64,000 nt of DNA from Gammaproteobacteria bacterium HGW-Gammaproteobacteria-15 (GTDB lineage Bacteria > Pseudomonadota > Gammaproteobacteria > Enterobacterales > Alteromonadaceae), in assembly GCA_002840125.1 (NCBI GenBank), contig PGZF01000001.1, positions 1,369,237-1,433,236 on the forward strand. Reading direction: 5' to 3'. The position numbers were made by a program, and so were the translations under genes. This document shows, piece after piece, positions 35,110-43,626 of this stretch (position 1 is the stretch's first letter; every line of letters starts with the position of its first letter). The notes under the pieces are model-generated. The model was not told the DNA's origin and did no database searches. It saw only the letters and a list, made by a program, of their open reading frames with translations.

Positions 35110-36578
35110 TAAGCAACTCCTGTAAAAGCTTCCAGCGCTGCGGCCGGTTGGGAAACTAATTGATGATAAGCAGCATGCACTGCACTAAAGAAGGTTTTGT
35201 TTAAACTCAGCTGCGCCGGGAACACGGCATCAACGGCTAAAAACAGCGCCACATCGGTATCGGCATTGCCGGTGCACTGCGCCGCAACGGCCAGTAGCTG
35301 CTCTGCCAGCGGGTCGACCAGTTTTTCGTTATCGTTGTAACGTTTAACAATAAAACGACACCAGGCACCAATAGCAAATGCCAGTTTGGCAATAGGTTTG
35401 CCGGCGGCTAAGTTATCGCTGATGGCCGGCAGAATACGCATCGGCAGCTTTTGCGAGCCGTCCCAGGCAATTTGCGCCAGCAAATGGCGGATCGCCGGGT
35501 TACGAAACCGCGCCAATATATCTTCACTGTACTGCTTAACATCCAGCTCAGCTGGGGCTTTGAATGACGGCATAATTTCAGCAGTAATCATTTGCTGAAT
35601 AAACTGCGTTAGCACGTTATCCTGCATGGCATCGAATACTGTTTCATAGCCGAGCAAACAGCCAACATAGGCCAGCGTAGAATGCGGAGCATTGAGCAAA
35701 CGCAGCTTGGCTTTTTCAAAGGCAGTGACATCCTGAGCGTAAATCACCCCGGCTTGCTGCCAAGCTGGCCGGTCAGCCGGTAAAATATCTTCAATCACCC
35801 ACTGCACGAAGGCTTCGCGCTTAATCGGCCAGTTGTCCTGTACGCCCAGCACCTCTGCTACCTGCGCTTTAATGGCATCGTCGGTAGCCGGTGTAATGCT
35901 GTCGACCATAGTGCAGGGACTGATCAGCTGTTGGCTTAACCAGTTGGCGATAGTGGGGTCTTTTTGCTCAGCAAAAGCGATTAACGCATTACGCAGCTTG
36001 TGGCCGTTGTCGGTTAAGTTGTCGCAGCTAATCACACAAAACGGCGCTATATTGGCCTGATAACGCGCCGCCAGGGCAGTAAACAGCAAGCCAATGGCCG
36101 TTATCGGCTGACCGCTGCCGGTTAAATCCTGCTGAATTTGGCTATGGTTTAAGTCGAGCTTGCCGCTGCCGTTTAAGCAGTAACCTTTTTCGGTAATGGT
36201 CATGGTCACGTATTTGGTGCTGGCGGCCGTCAGGCGCGCTAATACCTGGCCGTATTGTTCGCTGGCGATCAGCACTTCCTGCACCGAGCCGATAACCTGA
36301 TAGCTTTGCACGGCATCCAGCACGGCCAGGGTATACAAACCATCTTGCGGTGATAAGGCCTGGCTGACGTCGGGTGATCGCATTGATACGGCGCTGATGG
36401 CCCAATCACCGCCATATTGCAGCGCCTGATCGGTGTACCAGGCCTGATGGCCGCGAAAAAAAGCACCGGGGCCTAAATGCACTATGCCGATTTGCGGTTT
36501 TTGCTCTGCCAGCCGGTAGGCCGGTATTGGCAGTTTGCCGTTTAGACTCGCCAGAGTCTGGTTGTTTAGTTGTGTCAT
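35109..36578 (-). CDS. uxuB: Mannitol-dehydrogenase-family uronate reductase (UxuB type)
   Basis: The 489-aa protein aligns with UxuB: IVHLGPGAFFRGHQAWYTD at the nucleotide-binding N-terminus, TMTITEKGYCLN, SCDNLTDNGH, PCTMVDSITPAT and KLRLLNAPHSTLAYVG with the catalytic Lys-Asn-His set. UxuB reduces fructuronate to mannonate with NADH. No mannonate dehydratase (uxuA) is in the window, while the galacturonate-branch partners uxaC and uxaA are adjacent. It may therefore work as the tagaturonate reductase in this organism. It is translationally coupled to kdgA. Confidence 0.88.
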   Translation of the reverse strand: MTQLNNQTLASLNGKLPIPAYRLAEQKPQIGIVHLGPGAFFRGHQAWYTDQALQYGGDWAISAVSMRSPDVSQALSPQDGLYTLAVLDAVQSYQVIGSVQEVLIASEQYGQVLARLTAASTKYVTMTITEKGYCLNGSGKLDLNHSQIQQDLTGSGQPITAIGLLFTALAARYQANIAPFCVISCDNLTDNGHKLRNALIAFAEQKDPTIANWLSQQLISPCTMVDSITPATDDAIKAQVAEVLGVQDNWPIKREAFVQWVIEDILPADRPAWQQAGVIYAQDVTAFEKAKLRLLNAPHSTLAYVGCLLGYETVFDAMQDNVLTQFIQQMITAEIMPSFKAPAELDVKQYSEDILARFRNPAIRHLLAQIAWDGSQKLPMRILPAISDNLAAGKPIAKLAFAIGAWCRFIVKRYNDNEKLVDPLAEQLLAVAAQCTGNADTDVALFLAVDAVFPAQLSLNKTFFSAVHAAYHQLVSQPAAALEAFTGVA

Positions 36579-36634
36579 CTGTATCCTTGCCTTACTCGCC
36601 CCATCTGGACGCCATCAGGTTTTGGCTCCACGGT

Positions 36635-36719
36635 CAGACAGCACACAAAGACGTCGTAAATACGTCCCTGTAGACTCCTCTGCCGCATCCATGCGGCAGA
36701 CGCTTTGTTTAGCTGTCTG
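36635..36719 (-). repeat. Structured intergenic repeat, copy 4
   Basis: The outer arms CAGACAGC (36635) and GCTGTCTG (36712) are perfectly complementary, with further ACAAAG/CTTTGT pairing inside. On the minus strand it has GCCGCA-TGGA-TGCGGC and TAC-AGGGAC-GTA, both with GGA in the loop. It lies between uxaC and uxuB, sense to transcription. Confidence 0.78.
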
Positions 36720-36748
36720 CCCGCTGCGCTTTTCTGCAGTGTAAGCTT

Positions 36749-36845
36749 GGGCAGTTTGTTACACGCAGAGACGTCGTAAATACATCCTTGTAGACTCCTC
36801 TCCAGCATCCCTGCTGGAGACGCTCTGCTTAGTAACAATCTGCCC
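36749..36845 (-). repeat. Structured intergenic repeat, copy 5
   Basis: The outer arms GGGCAGTTTGTTAC (36749) and GTAACAATCTGCCC (36832) pair at 13 of 14 positions and differ completely from those of copy 4. On the minus strand it holds CCAGCA-GGGA-TGCTGG and TAC-AAGGAT-GTA. The latter reads UACAAGGAUGU in RNA, which equals the core of the CsrA SELEX consensus. It is arranged in tandem with copy 4. Confidence 0.78.
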
Positions 36846-36867
36846 CGCTAAAAGGTTCCGTTGCACA

Positions 36868-38292
36868 TCATTTCAACTGATACGCTTTCTTTACCAGGCC
36901 GTAAGTCAGCTCGTAGGCTAACTCGCCGGCTTCTTCTTCGGTTAAGCGATGCTCGGCCACCAAGCCGGCCAAAAAGCGACAGTCGATGCGCCTTGCTACA
37001 TCGTGCCGTGCCGGTATTGATAAAAACGCCCGCGTATCGTCGTTAAAACCTACAGTGTTATAAAAGCCAGCGGTTTCAGTTACCTGATGGCGAAAACGCA
37101 GCATGCCTTCCGGGCTGTCATGGAACCACCAGGCCGGGCCGAGTTTTAATGCCGGGTAATGCCCAGCCAGTGGCGCTAGTTCACGGGCATAAGTGGTTTC
37201 GTCCAGCGTAAACAAAATAATGTTTAAACTGGCTTCGTTGCCGTATTTCTGCAGCAAAGGTTTAAGCGCCTGCACGTATTCAGTCGGGCTGGGGATATCG
37301 GCGCCTTTGTCGGCACCAAAGCGCTCAAAAATCACCTGATTGTGGTTACGATGTGCACCGGGGTGAATTTGCATGGTCATGCCATCTTCCAGGCTCATGC
37401 CGGCCATTTCGGTCAGCATCTGGCCGCGAAACAGCTCGGTTTCTGCTGCTGTGGCTTTACCGCTTAAACAGCGTTGAAATAATGCCGCGGCATCTTTCAT
37501 GGCTAAGTCTGCGGTAATGGCGGTTGGGTGGCCGTGATCGGTCGCCGTAGCACCATGTTCACGAAACACCTTACGGCGCTTGCGCAGTGCGGCCAGATAA
37601 CCCTGCCAGCTTTTGGTATCTTCGCCGGTTATTTCGCCCAGTTTAGCCACGTTAGCGGCAAAATCGGCGCGGTCAGCATCTACCACGTCATCCGGGCGGA
37701 AGGTGGTAATAACGCGGGTTTCAAAGCCGGTGCCTTTTAGTTTGGCGTGGTGTTTTAAGTCGTTTAACGCCCCTTCAGTGGTGGCAATCAGCTCGATATT
37801 AAAACGCTGTAATAACGCACGTGGTTTAAATTCCGGCTTCGCCAGTTGGGCGTTAATGCTGTCGTAGTAATGATCAGCGGTTTCTTCACACAGGGTTTCG
37901 GTTAAACCGAATACATCGTGAAATACCGTGTCGAGCCAAATGCGCGAAGGTGTGCCACGAAACAGGTAATAGTGTTTGGCAAAAATATGGAAGATTTTGC
38001 GATAATCGCTTTCAACCACAGCGCCGTCTTTACGGCGGATACCTAGCTCTTCGAGCTTAATGCCCTGGCTGTACAGCATACGAAACACATAGTGGTCCGG
38101 CAGCAACAATAAGGCGGTGGCGTTGTCCCAGTTGGCGTCTTCAGCAAACCAACGTGGATCGGTATGGCCATGCGGGCTGACGATCGGCAAATCTTTAATT
38201 TGCTGATATAAACGCCGGGCGATATCTCGCACCACCGGATCTGACGGAAATAAACGGTCCGGGTGCAGTTCTAAGCGACGACTCTGTGCCAT
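36868..38292 (-). CDS. uxaC: Uronate isomerase (glucuronate/galacturonate isomerase)
   Basis: The 474-aa amidohydrolase-superfamily protein has SPHGHTDPRWFAED near residue 37 (metal-binding His pair), a central GMTMQIHPGAHRNHN and the late GFNDDTRAF. It converts galacturonate to tagaturonate (and glucuronate to fructuronate). I start at ATG 38292, which has AGGA 7 nt upstream. An in-frame TTG two codons earlier is less likely. It lies between uxaA and uxuB in the minus-strand run; repeat copies 4 and 5 separate it from uxuB. Confidence 0.93.
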   Translation of the reverse strand: MAQSRRLELHPDRLFPSDPVVRDIARRLYQQIKDLPIVSPHGHTDPRWFAEDANWDNATALLLLPDHYVFRMLYSQGIKLEELGIRRKDGAVVESDYRKIFHIFAKHYYLFRGTPSRIWLDTVFHDVFGLTETLCEETADHYYDSINAQLAKPEFKPRALLQRFNIELIATTEGALNDLKHHAKLKGTGFETRVITTFRPDDVVDADRADFAANVAKLGEITGEDTKSWQGYLAALRKRRKVFREHGATATDHGHPTAITADLAMKDAAALFQRCLSGKATAAETELFRGQMLTEMAGMSLEDGMTMQIHPGAHRNHNQVIFERFGADKGADIPSPTEYVQALKPLLQKYGNEASLNIILFTLDETTYARELAPLAGHYPALKLGPAWWFHDSPEGMLRFRHQVTETAGFYNTVGFNDDTRAFLSIPARHDVARRIDCRFLAGLVAEHRLTEEEAGELAYELTYGLVKKAYQLK

Positions 38293-38347
38293 TTTCAAGT
38301 CCTGTTATAAAAGTGTTTAAATTCAATATCTGTTCTGATGTTACACA

Positions 38348-39904
38348 TCAGAGCGTCACGCCGTTTTTCCAGATGGCAATTTCGCGGTTATCTGATTGCT
38401 CGTTGCGCGTAGCTTTGCCTGAAGCGACATCGATCAGATAACGGAAAAAGTCATGGCTGAACTGCTCGGCGTCCTGGCCTTTTTTCAGCAAGCCGCCGGC
38501 ATCAAAGTCGATCCACTGCGGCTTGCGTGCGGCCAAAGAGGAATTCGACGAAATTTTTACTGTCGGTGCCGGAAAGCCCAGTGGCGTGCCACGACCAGTG
38601 GTAAATAACAGTAAGGTAGCACCGGCCGCGGTTAATGCCGTAGACGACACCGCATCATTGCCCGGCCCTTCGAGCAGCGTTAAGCCACTTTGGCTGGCCA
38701 TATCGCCGTAACGGATCACCTGGTTGACGACCGCCGAGCCACCTTTTTGAATGGCGCCGAGTGATTTTTCTTCCAGTGTGGTTAAACCACCGTCTTTATT
38801 GCCGGGGCTCGGGTTTTCATACACCGGCTGTTTGTTGTCGATAAAGTACTGCTTAAAGTCATTTACCAGGGTGACGATGTCGCCAAACACCTGCTCATTT
38901 TGCGCCCGCGCCATAAACACCTGTTCGGCGCCAAACATTTCCGGCGTTTCGGTCAGCACTACTTTGCCGTTACCGGCGGCGACCAAATCGGCAATGCGGC
39001 CCACCAGTGGGTTCGCGGTTAAACCACTTAAACCGTCAGAGCCACCGCATTTCATGCCCATCACTAAATCGGATACCGGGCACGGCGTGCGTTTGTCGTC
39101 GCGCATTTTTGCTACCAGCTCTTCCACTGCAGCCAAACCCTGCTCTATTTCATCTTCCACTTGTTGGGCGTTAAAAGAGCGGATGCGGCTTAAATCAACG
39201 TCTTCGCTTGCTGCCAGCAACTTGCTTAGCTGATTGTTTTCACAGCCTAAGCCCATCACCAGTACACCACCAGCATTGGGGTGTTGAATAAGCCCGGCCA
39301 GTAAACGGCGGGTGTGATCTAAATCATCTCCCAGCTGCGAGCAGCCAAACGGATGGGTAAAGGCATAAATGCCGTCGATATCATCGCTATATAGCTTGCG
39401 AGCCTGCTCGGCTACCCGCATGGCGGCTCGGTTAACGCAGCCTACGGTATTGATGATCCACAGCTCGTTACGGGTACCTACTTTGCCATTGCCGCGGCGA
39501 TAGCCCATAAATTCAGTCGGTAAACCGGCCGGAAACGCCAAAGGCTGCGCCTGACAGCCGCTATAACGGTAATTGACCTGGCCGCTTAACAGCGTGGCAA
39601 GATTATGCGAGTGAATATGCTCACCGGCTTTAATATCAGTAGTTGCCGCGCCGATGGCAAAACCGTACTTAATCACACTCTCGCCTTTGGCAATATTGGC
39701 CAACGCCACTTTATGCCCGGCCGGTACGGCCTGCTGTGCAGTTAACTGCGCAAACGGCTCTGGCAGCGCTGCGCCCTGCGCCAGCGGTTGCAGTGCTACC
39801 ACCACGTTGTCGCGCGGGTGTACCTGCAACACCTGTAATTGCTCGCCGATATCTGCCGGTATATTTAGTTTGGTACTGCAACCGGGTTTTAACTCTGTGC
39901 TCAT
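38348..39904 (-). CDS. uxaA: Altronate dehydratase
   Basis: The 518-aa protein has the N-terminal SAF-type domain (LQVHPRDNVVVAL, YGFAIGAATTDIKAGEHIHSHN) and the large C-terminal dehydratase domain (GYRRGNGKVGTRNELWI, GCSQLGDD, GMKCGGSDGLSGLTANP). It dehydrates altronate to 2-keto-3-deoxygluconate with a metal cofactor. It is slightly longer than E. coli UxaA. It is the first gene of the run uxaA-uxaC-uxuB-kdgA-kdgK-gapN, downstream of the polygalacturonase gene and repeat copy 6. Confidence 0.93.
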   Translation of the reverse strand: MSTELKPGCSTKLNIPADIGEQLQVLQVHPRDNVVVALQPLAQGAALPEPFAQLTAQQAVPAGHKVALANIAKGESVIKYGFAIGAATTDIKAGEHIHSHNLATLLSGQVNYRYSGCQAQPLAFPAGLPTEFMGYRRGNGKVGTRNELWIINTVGCVNRAAMRVAEQARKLYSDDIDGIYAFTHPFGCSQLGDDLDHTRRLLAGLIQHPNAGGVLVMGLGCENNQLSKLLAASEDVDLSRIRSFNAQQVEDEIEQGLAAVEELVAKMRDDKRTPCPVSDLVMGMKCGGSDGLSGLTANPLVGRIADLVAAGNGKVVLTETPEMFGAEQVFMARAQNEQVFGDIVTLVNDFKQYFIDNKQPVYENPSPGNKDGGLTTLEEKSLGAIQKGGSAVVNQVIRYGDMASQSGLTLLEGPGNDAVSSTALTAAGATLLLFTTGRGTPLGFPAPTVKISSNSSLAARKPQWIDFDAGGLLKKGQDAEQFSHDFFRYLIDVASGKATRNEQSDNREIAIWKNGVTL

Positions 39905-39970
39905 GTTCAGCCTTCCTGCACCTTGTCTAGCGGTGGCAAACTGGGTTTAAAAAAAGCGTTGTTCGGGACT

Positions 39971-40097
39971 GTTGCAGGCGGAAACCGGCTTGCCCTAAAC
40001 CAACTGTTGACGGCATGGATGCCGGAATCGAGCCTACAGGGACGTATTCACGGCGTGTTGGTGTGGGCAAACCGGTTTGCGTCCCCGCGGCTGCAAC
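39971..40097 (+). repeat. Structured intergenic repeat, copy 6
   Basis: Long nested arms are present: GTTGCAG (39971) with CTGCAAC (40091), then AAACCGGCTTGCCC (39982) with GGGCAAACCGGTTT (40065), pairing 13 of 14. The centre holds GGCA-TGGA-TGCC and CTACAGGGACGTATTCACGG, as in copy 3. The GGA loops are on the plus strand, antisense to the flanking genes. It almost fills the gap between uxaA and the GH28 gene. Confidence 0.78.
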
Positions 40098-40111
40098 CAC
40101 ATTCATACCAG

Positions 40112-41551
40112 TCATAATGTTAATGCTTCACCATTTAAGGTCAGATCGACCTGATCAATCTGCGCCACATTCTCCAGCACGCCAATGCTGTCGGTTTGGT
40201 TAAACTCTACATGGTGCAAACTGACACCACTAATCGGTGCCCGCTCAAAACCGCGCAGCTCAAAGGCACGCTGTGCTTTTTGTACGCGCAAATTGCTGAT
40301 ATGTAAATTCTTCACCTGCGGCAAATGCGAACCGGCATCGCCTTCTTCGTAGAAGAAGTTAATCACGATAGCGTCTTTTACTTCGCCGATATCAATATCA
40401 CGGATATAGATATTTTCAATTAAGCCGCCACGTACCGAGTTGGTTTTAATACGAATGCCGCGATCTAAATCCGGGCTGCTCATGCGGCAGCGGCGGGCGA
40501 AGATATTGCGCGCACCGCCTGAGATTTCACTACCCAGCACCACGCCACCGTGGCCGGCGCGCATCATACAATCCTGGATCACCACATTTTGTACCGGTGT
40601 TGCCAGCCGGCGGCCGTCGTTATTACGGCCAGATTTCAGTGCAATACAATCATCGCCGGTATCAAATAAGCAGTTTTCAATTAATACCCGGTTGCTGGAT
40701 TCCGGGTTACAGCCATCAGAATTCGGGCCGTGGCTAACGCAGTTTACGCCGCGCACTATCACATCTTCTGACAGCACCGGGTTAATCAGCCAAAATGGCG
40801 AGTTACGAATAGTAATACCTTCAATCAACACCCGTTTGCAGCGGTATGGCTGAATAAACGGCGGCCGTAAATAGTTTTCTGTAAATATGCGCTCTGCTAC
40901 CGGTACACCGGCTTCGGCCATAGCAAATAACGGCGTGCGGGTATTGGCCTGATCGGTTTTGGCATCTAACTGCCAGGGGGTATGTTTCCATTGCCCTTTC
41001 CACGGCCACCATTGGCTGTTGCTGCCATTGCCTTCCAGAATACCTTCGCCGGTTACAGCGATGTTTTCCTGTTCAAAGGCATAAATCAGTGGCGAGTAGC
41101 CCATCAGCTCTACGCCCTCCCAACGGGTAAATACCGCCGGCAGGTAACGCTCTGGTTCAGGGTAAAACGAAAGTACGGCATCTTTTTGCAGGTGCAGGTT
41201 TACATTAGACTTTAAATGCACCGGCCCGGTATTAAAGCGCCCGGCTGGCACCACTACCCGGCCGCCACCAGCAGAGGCGCAGGCGGCAATGGCGGCTTTA
41301 ATAGCTTCACTGCTATCAATGCCTACTTTGGCGCCAAATTCAGTAATAACAAAATCACGTTTAGCAAAGGTAGTAGGTGCGATAGCCGCAATAATGGCAT
41401 CAGCCTGCTGCCACAGTATATCGTCGGCGGCATCGCTGGAAGAAGTTGTAACAGCAGACACAGACGAGCAGCCGTTTAATGACCATAAAGATAAGCCGAC
41501 ACCGGCCAGGCCTAAGGTTTTTAAATGTTGTCGTTTTTGTCTGTCTGTCAT
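40112..41551 (-). CDS. GH28 polygalacturonase, lipoprotein
   Basis: The 479-aa beta-helix glycosidase has the GH28 signature set: NSDGCNPESS (catalytic Asp), DTGDDCIALKSG (Asp-Asp), AGHGGVVLGS (His) and RGIRIKTN (Arg-Lys). It hydrolyses galacturonan or oligogalacturonides. The N-terminus RQKRQHLKTLGLAGVGLSL followed by NGCSS looks like a lipoprotein signal with a Tat-like n-region but only Lys-Arg. Two LacI-type operators lie upstream, one over the predicted -35. AGAGG precedes ATG 41551. Confidence 0.92.
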   Translation of the reverse strand: MTDRQKRQHLKTLGLAGVGLSLWSLNGCSSVSAVTTSSSDAADDILWQQADAIIAAIAPTTFAKRDFVITEFGAKVGIDSSEAIKAAIAACASAGGGRVVVPAGRFNTGPVHLKSNVNLHLQKDAVLSFYPEPERYLPAVFTRWEGVELMGYSPLIYAFEQENIAVTGEGILEGNGSNSQWWPWKGQWKHTPWQLDAKTDQANTRTPLFAMAEAGVPVAERIFTENYLRPPFIQPYRCKRVLIEGITIRNSPFWLINPVLSEDVIVRGVNCVSHGPNSDGCNPESSNRVLIENCLFDTGDDCIALKSGRNNDGRRLATPVQNVVIQDCMMRAGHGGVVLGSEISGGARNIFARRCRMSSPDLDRGIRIKTNSVRGGLIENIYIRDIDIGEVKDAIVINFFYEEGDAGSHLPQVKNLHISNLRVQKAQRAFELRGFERAPISGVSLHHVEFNQTDSIGVLENVAQIDQVDLTLNGEALTL

Positions 41552-41640
41552 CAGTAACCTCTTTTTTAGGTGGCCACCGTTATTACAATTGCCGGCGCCT
41601 TTACCTTATTTACAACTGAATTACGTTAGCTATTGGTACT

Positions 41641-41668
41641 ATAATAACCAATTTGCCACCGGTGGCAA
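41641..41668 (-). promoter_or_regulatory. Predicted promoter of the GH28 gene, overlapped by an operator
   Basis: On the minus strand TTGCCA (41668-41663) is followed after 16 bp by TATTAT (41646-41641). The -35 hexamer is part of the perfect palindrome at 41653-41668, so binding there should block RNA polymerase. Confidence 0.45.
41653..41668. promoter_or_regulatory. Perfect LacI-type operator TTGCCACC-GGTGGCAA
   Basis: A 16-bp perfect palindrome with the central CpG pattern typical of LacI-family sites. Its centre is exactly 33 bp from the next site (41686-41701). It is the best copy of the motif in the window and defines the consensus. Confidence 0.75.
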
Positions 41669-41685
41669 GTAAATCGGCAAACTTT

Positions 41686-41701
41686 TTGCCAGCGGTAGCA
41701 A
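41686..41701. promoter_or_regulatory. Second LacI-type operator upstream of the GH28 gene
   Basis: TTGCCAGC-GGTAGCAA differs from the perfect palindrome by two bases. It lies in the 186-nt gap between the lacI-type gene and the polygalacturonase gene, so it could also control readthrough from the regulator. Confidence 0.6.
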
Positions 41702-41737
41702 AAAAGTTTGTCTGAGTTAAAATATGAATAAAACAGC

Positions 41738-42772
41738 TTAGTCGTTGCTGCCGGCTACTCTGGCGGTTGACTCCCGTACAACCAGGGTTGGTGCCACTTT
41801 GGCCGCAACGTTAGAGGCAGCCTTGTCGTTGTTTTCTATCGACATAATCAGCTTACTGGTAGCCAGTAGCGCCATTTGCCGCACCGGCCTTTTAATGGTG
41901 GTTAATGCCGGTATAACCCGTGAGGCCAGCATATTGTCATCAAAACCGGCTACCGAGAGCTGTTCCGGCACTTTAATGCCGAGGCTATGCGCTACCTTTA
42001 ATACCCCGGCAGCCATTTGATCGTTATTGGCAAAAATAGCTGTTGGCTTTTCCTCTGCTTGCAGCAGTTGGCGCGCACATTCAATGCCGGTTTCGTAAGT
42101 GTTATTACCTTCAATAATCCAGTCTGGCTGCAGTTTAATGCCATAGGCCGATAGCCCCAGCTGAAAGCCTTCCATCCGCTCAGTTGACGATTTGTAACGC
42201 TGCGGCCCGCTGATAAAGGCAATATGTTCATGCCCCAGTTGGGCAAAATAACGCGCCATTTCAGCCGCGGCGGCTCTGTCATCTGACACTACGATATGTT
42301 TAGCATCATCCAGCGCCACTGAGCTTAAACGCACATAAGCACTGCCGGATTCTTTTAGCGCCTGCGCCAGAGTTTCAGATTCCGACACCGGCGGCAGCAC
42401 AATAACGCCATCCAGCTTAGAGCGCTGCATAAAGCGCAGGCAGTCCTGTACCAGGGTTTCACTGCGATAGCGGCACGGATGCACTACCAGCTCGTAGCCG
42501 AGGTTAGAGCATACTTCCAGCACACCTCGTTGCACATCATCCAGATAGAGTGCATCAGGGTTGTCGTAAATAAGGCCGAGCAGGTATGAGCGGCTGGATG
42601 CCAGGCCCCTGGCCTGAGTATTGGGCGAATAATTTAGTTCGCTGATCACCTTTTCTACCCGGGTACGGGTGGTGTCACCGACACTAAGCGAACCGTTAAT
42701 AACCCGCGATACCGTGCGTTTGGATACACCGGCAATACGGGCAACATCATTTATCGTGGCTTGTTTTTGCAT
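41738..42772 (-). CDS. LacI-family transcriptional regulator of the pectin locus
   Basis: The protein is about 344 aa. It has an N-terminal LacI helix-turn-helix and hinge (ATINDVARIAGVSKRTVSRV, then NYSPNTQARGLAS) and a periplasmic-binding-protein-like effector domain (SDDRAAAAEMARYFAQLGH, AIFANNDQMAAGVL, VAGFDDNMLASRVIPALTTI). It likely senses a pectin breakdown product and binds the TTGCCACCGGTGGCAA sites next to this gene and elsewhere in the locus. I start at ATG 42772; ATG 42781 is possible. The IclR-type gene ends about 10 nt upstream, so the two regulators are co-transcribed. Confidence 0.88.
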   Translation of the reverse strand: MQKQATINDVARIAGVSKRTVSRVINGSLSVGDTTRTRVEKVISELNYSPNTQARGLASSRSYLLGLIYDNPDALYLDDVQRGVLEVCSNLGYELVVHPCRYRSETLVQDCLRFMQRSKLDGVIVLPPVSESETLAQALKESGSAYVRLSSVALDDAKHIVVSDDRAAAAEMARYFAQLGHEHIAFISGPQRYKSSTERMEGFQLGLSAYGIKLQPDWIIEGNNTYETGIECARQLLQAEEKPTAIFANNDQMAAGVLKVAHSLGIKVPEQLSVAGFDDNMLASRVIPALTTIKRPVRQMALLATSKLIMSIENNDKAASNVAAKVAPTLVVRESTARVAGSND

Positions 42773-42782
42773 AAGTCTCATC

Positions 42783-43568
42783 TTATTGACCACGCGCACT
42801 GTTAGCGACCAGCTGCGGCCTGTAAGTACAAAGTGCGATATCGATCGCCGTTTGTTTTACGCTGGCGATAAGATCGGTTTGGGCTTTTTTAGCAAACAGC
42901 ACCAGCGGCCCGGTAATGCCAACTGCCGCCACTACAGCACCCTGGCTGTCGCGAATTGGCACCGCCAGACAGCGCACGTCGTCATGGTATTCCATATCGT
43001 CGCTAGCATACCCGCGTGCCAGTATCCGCTGCAACTCTGTTGTTAACTCATTTGGCTGCACCAGGCTGTGCGAGGTACGCCGTTTAAACAACCCGGCCTC
43101 GGCTAATGCCGCTAACCTGTCAAAATGATGAAATGCCAAAAACACCTTACCGGCAGCAGAGCAGTTAAAATCGGCAATGGTACCCGGCCTGGCGGCTAAA
43201 CGTTGTGGATTAGGGCTGTCGCATACTTCTACCAGCAAAGCGCCTTTGGCATGCGGTAATGCCAAATGGCAACTTAAACCGGTAGTCAGCGCCAGTTGCT
43301 GTAACATTGGCAAGGCCTGTTGCTGCAGGCGCTGCGAGCTTAATAAACTCAAACCCATTTTAAACAGTTGTGCCCCTACCAGATAGCGCTTGCCGTGCTT
43401 TTCCAGCACCTGCTCCTGGCATAAGGTTTGTAAAATGCGAAACGCTGTCGTTCGTGGCACCGCTAAACGCTGTTCCAGCTCAGTTAAACTCAGGCCCTGA
43501 TCCGACTCTGTCACCAGCGACAGAATACGGCAGGCATTGGCCAGATTGGGGATCACGTAGCTTACCAT
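42783..43568 (-). CDS. IclR-family transcriptional regulator (KdgR-like)
   Basis: The 261-aa protein has a winged helix-turn-helix (LSLTELEQRLAVPRTTAFRILQTL) and the IclR effector domain (SCHLALPHAKGALLVEV, CSAAGKVFLAF, GYASDDMEYHDDVRCLAVPI). IclR-family KdgR proteins repress pectin genes and respond to 2-keto-3-deoxygluconate, and the location fits that role. AGGAG is 7 nt before ATG 43568. It lies downstream of the TRAP genes and directly upstream of the LacI-type gene. A candidate binding palindrome is at 48182-48204. Confidence 0.85.
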   Translation of the reverse strand: MVSYVIPNLANACRILSLVTESDQGLSLTELEQRLAVPRTTAFRILQTLCQEQVLEKHGKRYLVGAQLFKMGLSLLSSQRLQQQALPMLQQLALTTGLSCHLALPHAKGALLVEVCDSPNPQRLAARPGTIADFNCSAAGKVFLAFHHFDRLAALAEAGLFKRRTSHSLVQPNELTTELQRILARGYASDDMEYHDDVRCLAVPIRDSQGAVVAAVGITGPLVLFAKKAQTDLIASVKQTAIDIALCTYRPQLVANSARGQ

Positions 43569-43626
43569 CGGTTAACTCCTGAGTTTACGATCTGTTGAAA
43601 ACCAAGTTGGTTAAGAAACAAGCCGG

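Noticed and set aside
36635..36845. CRISPR array suggested by the two tandem repeats
   Set aside because: There are only two units of about 90 nt with internal hairpins and unrelated arms, no short regular spacers, and no cas genes.
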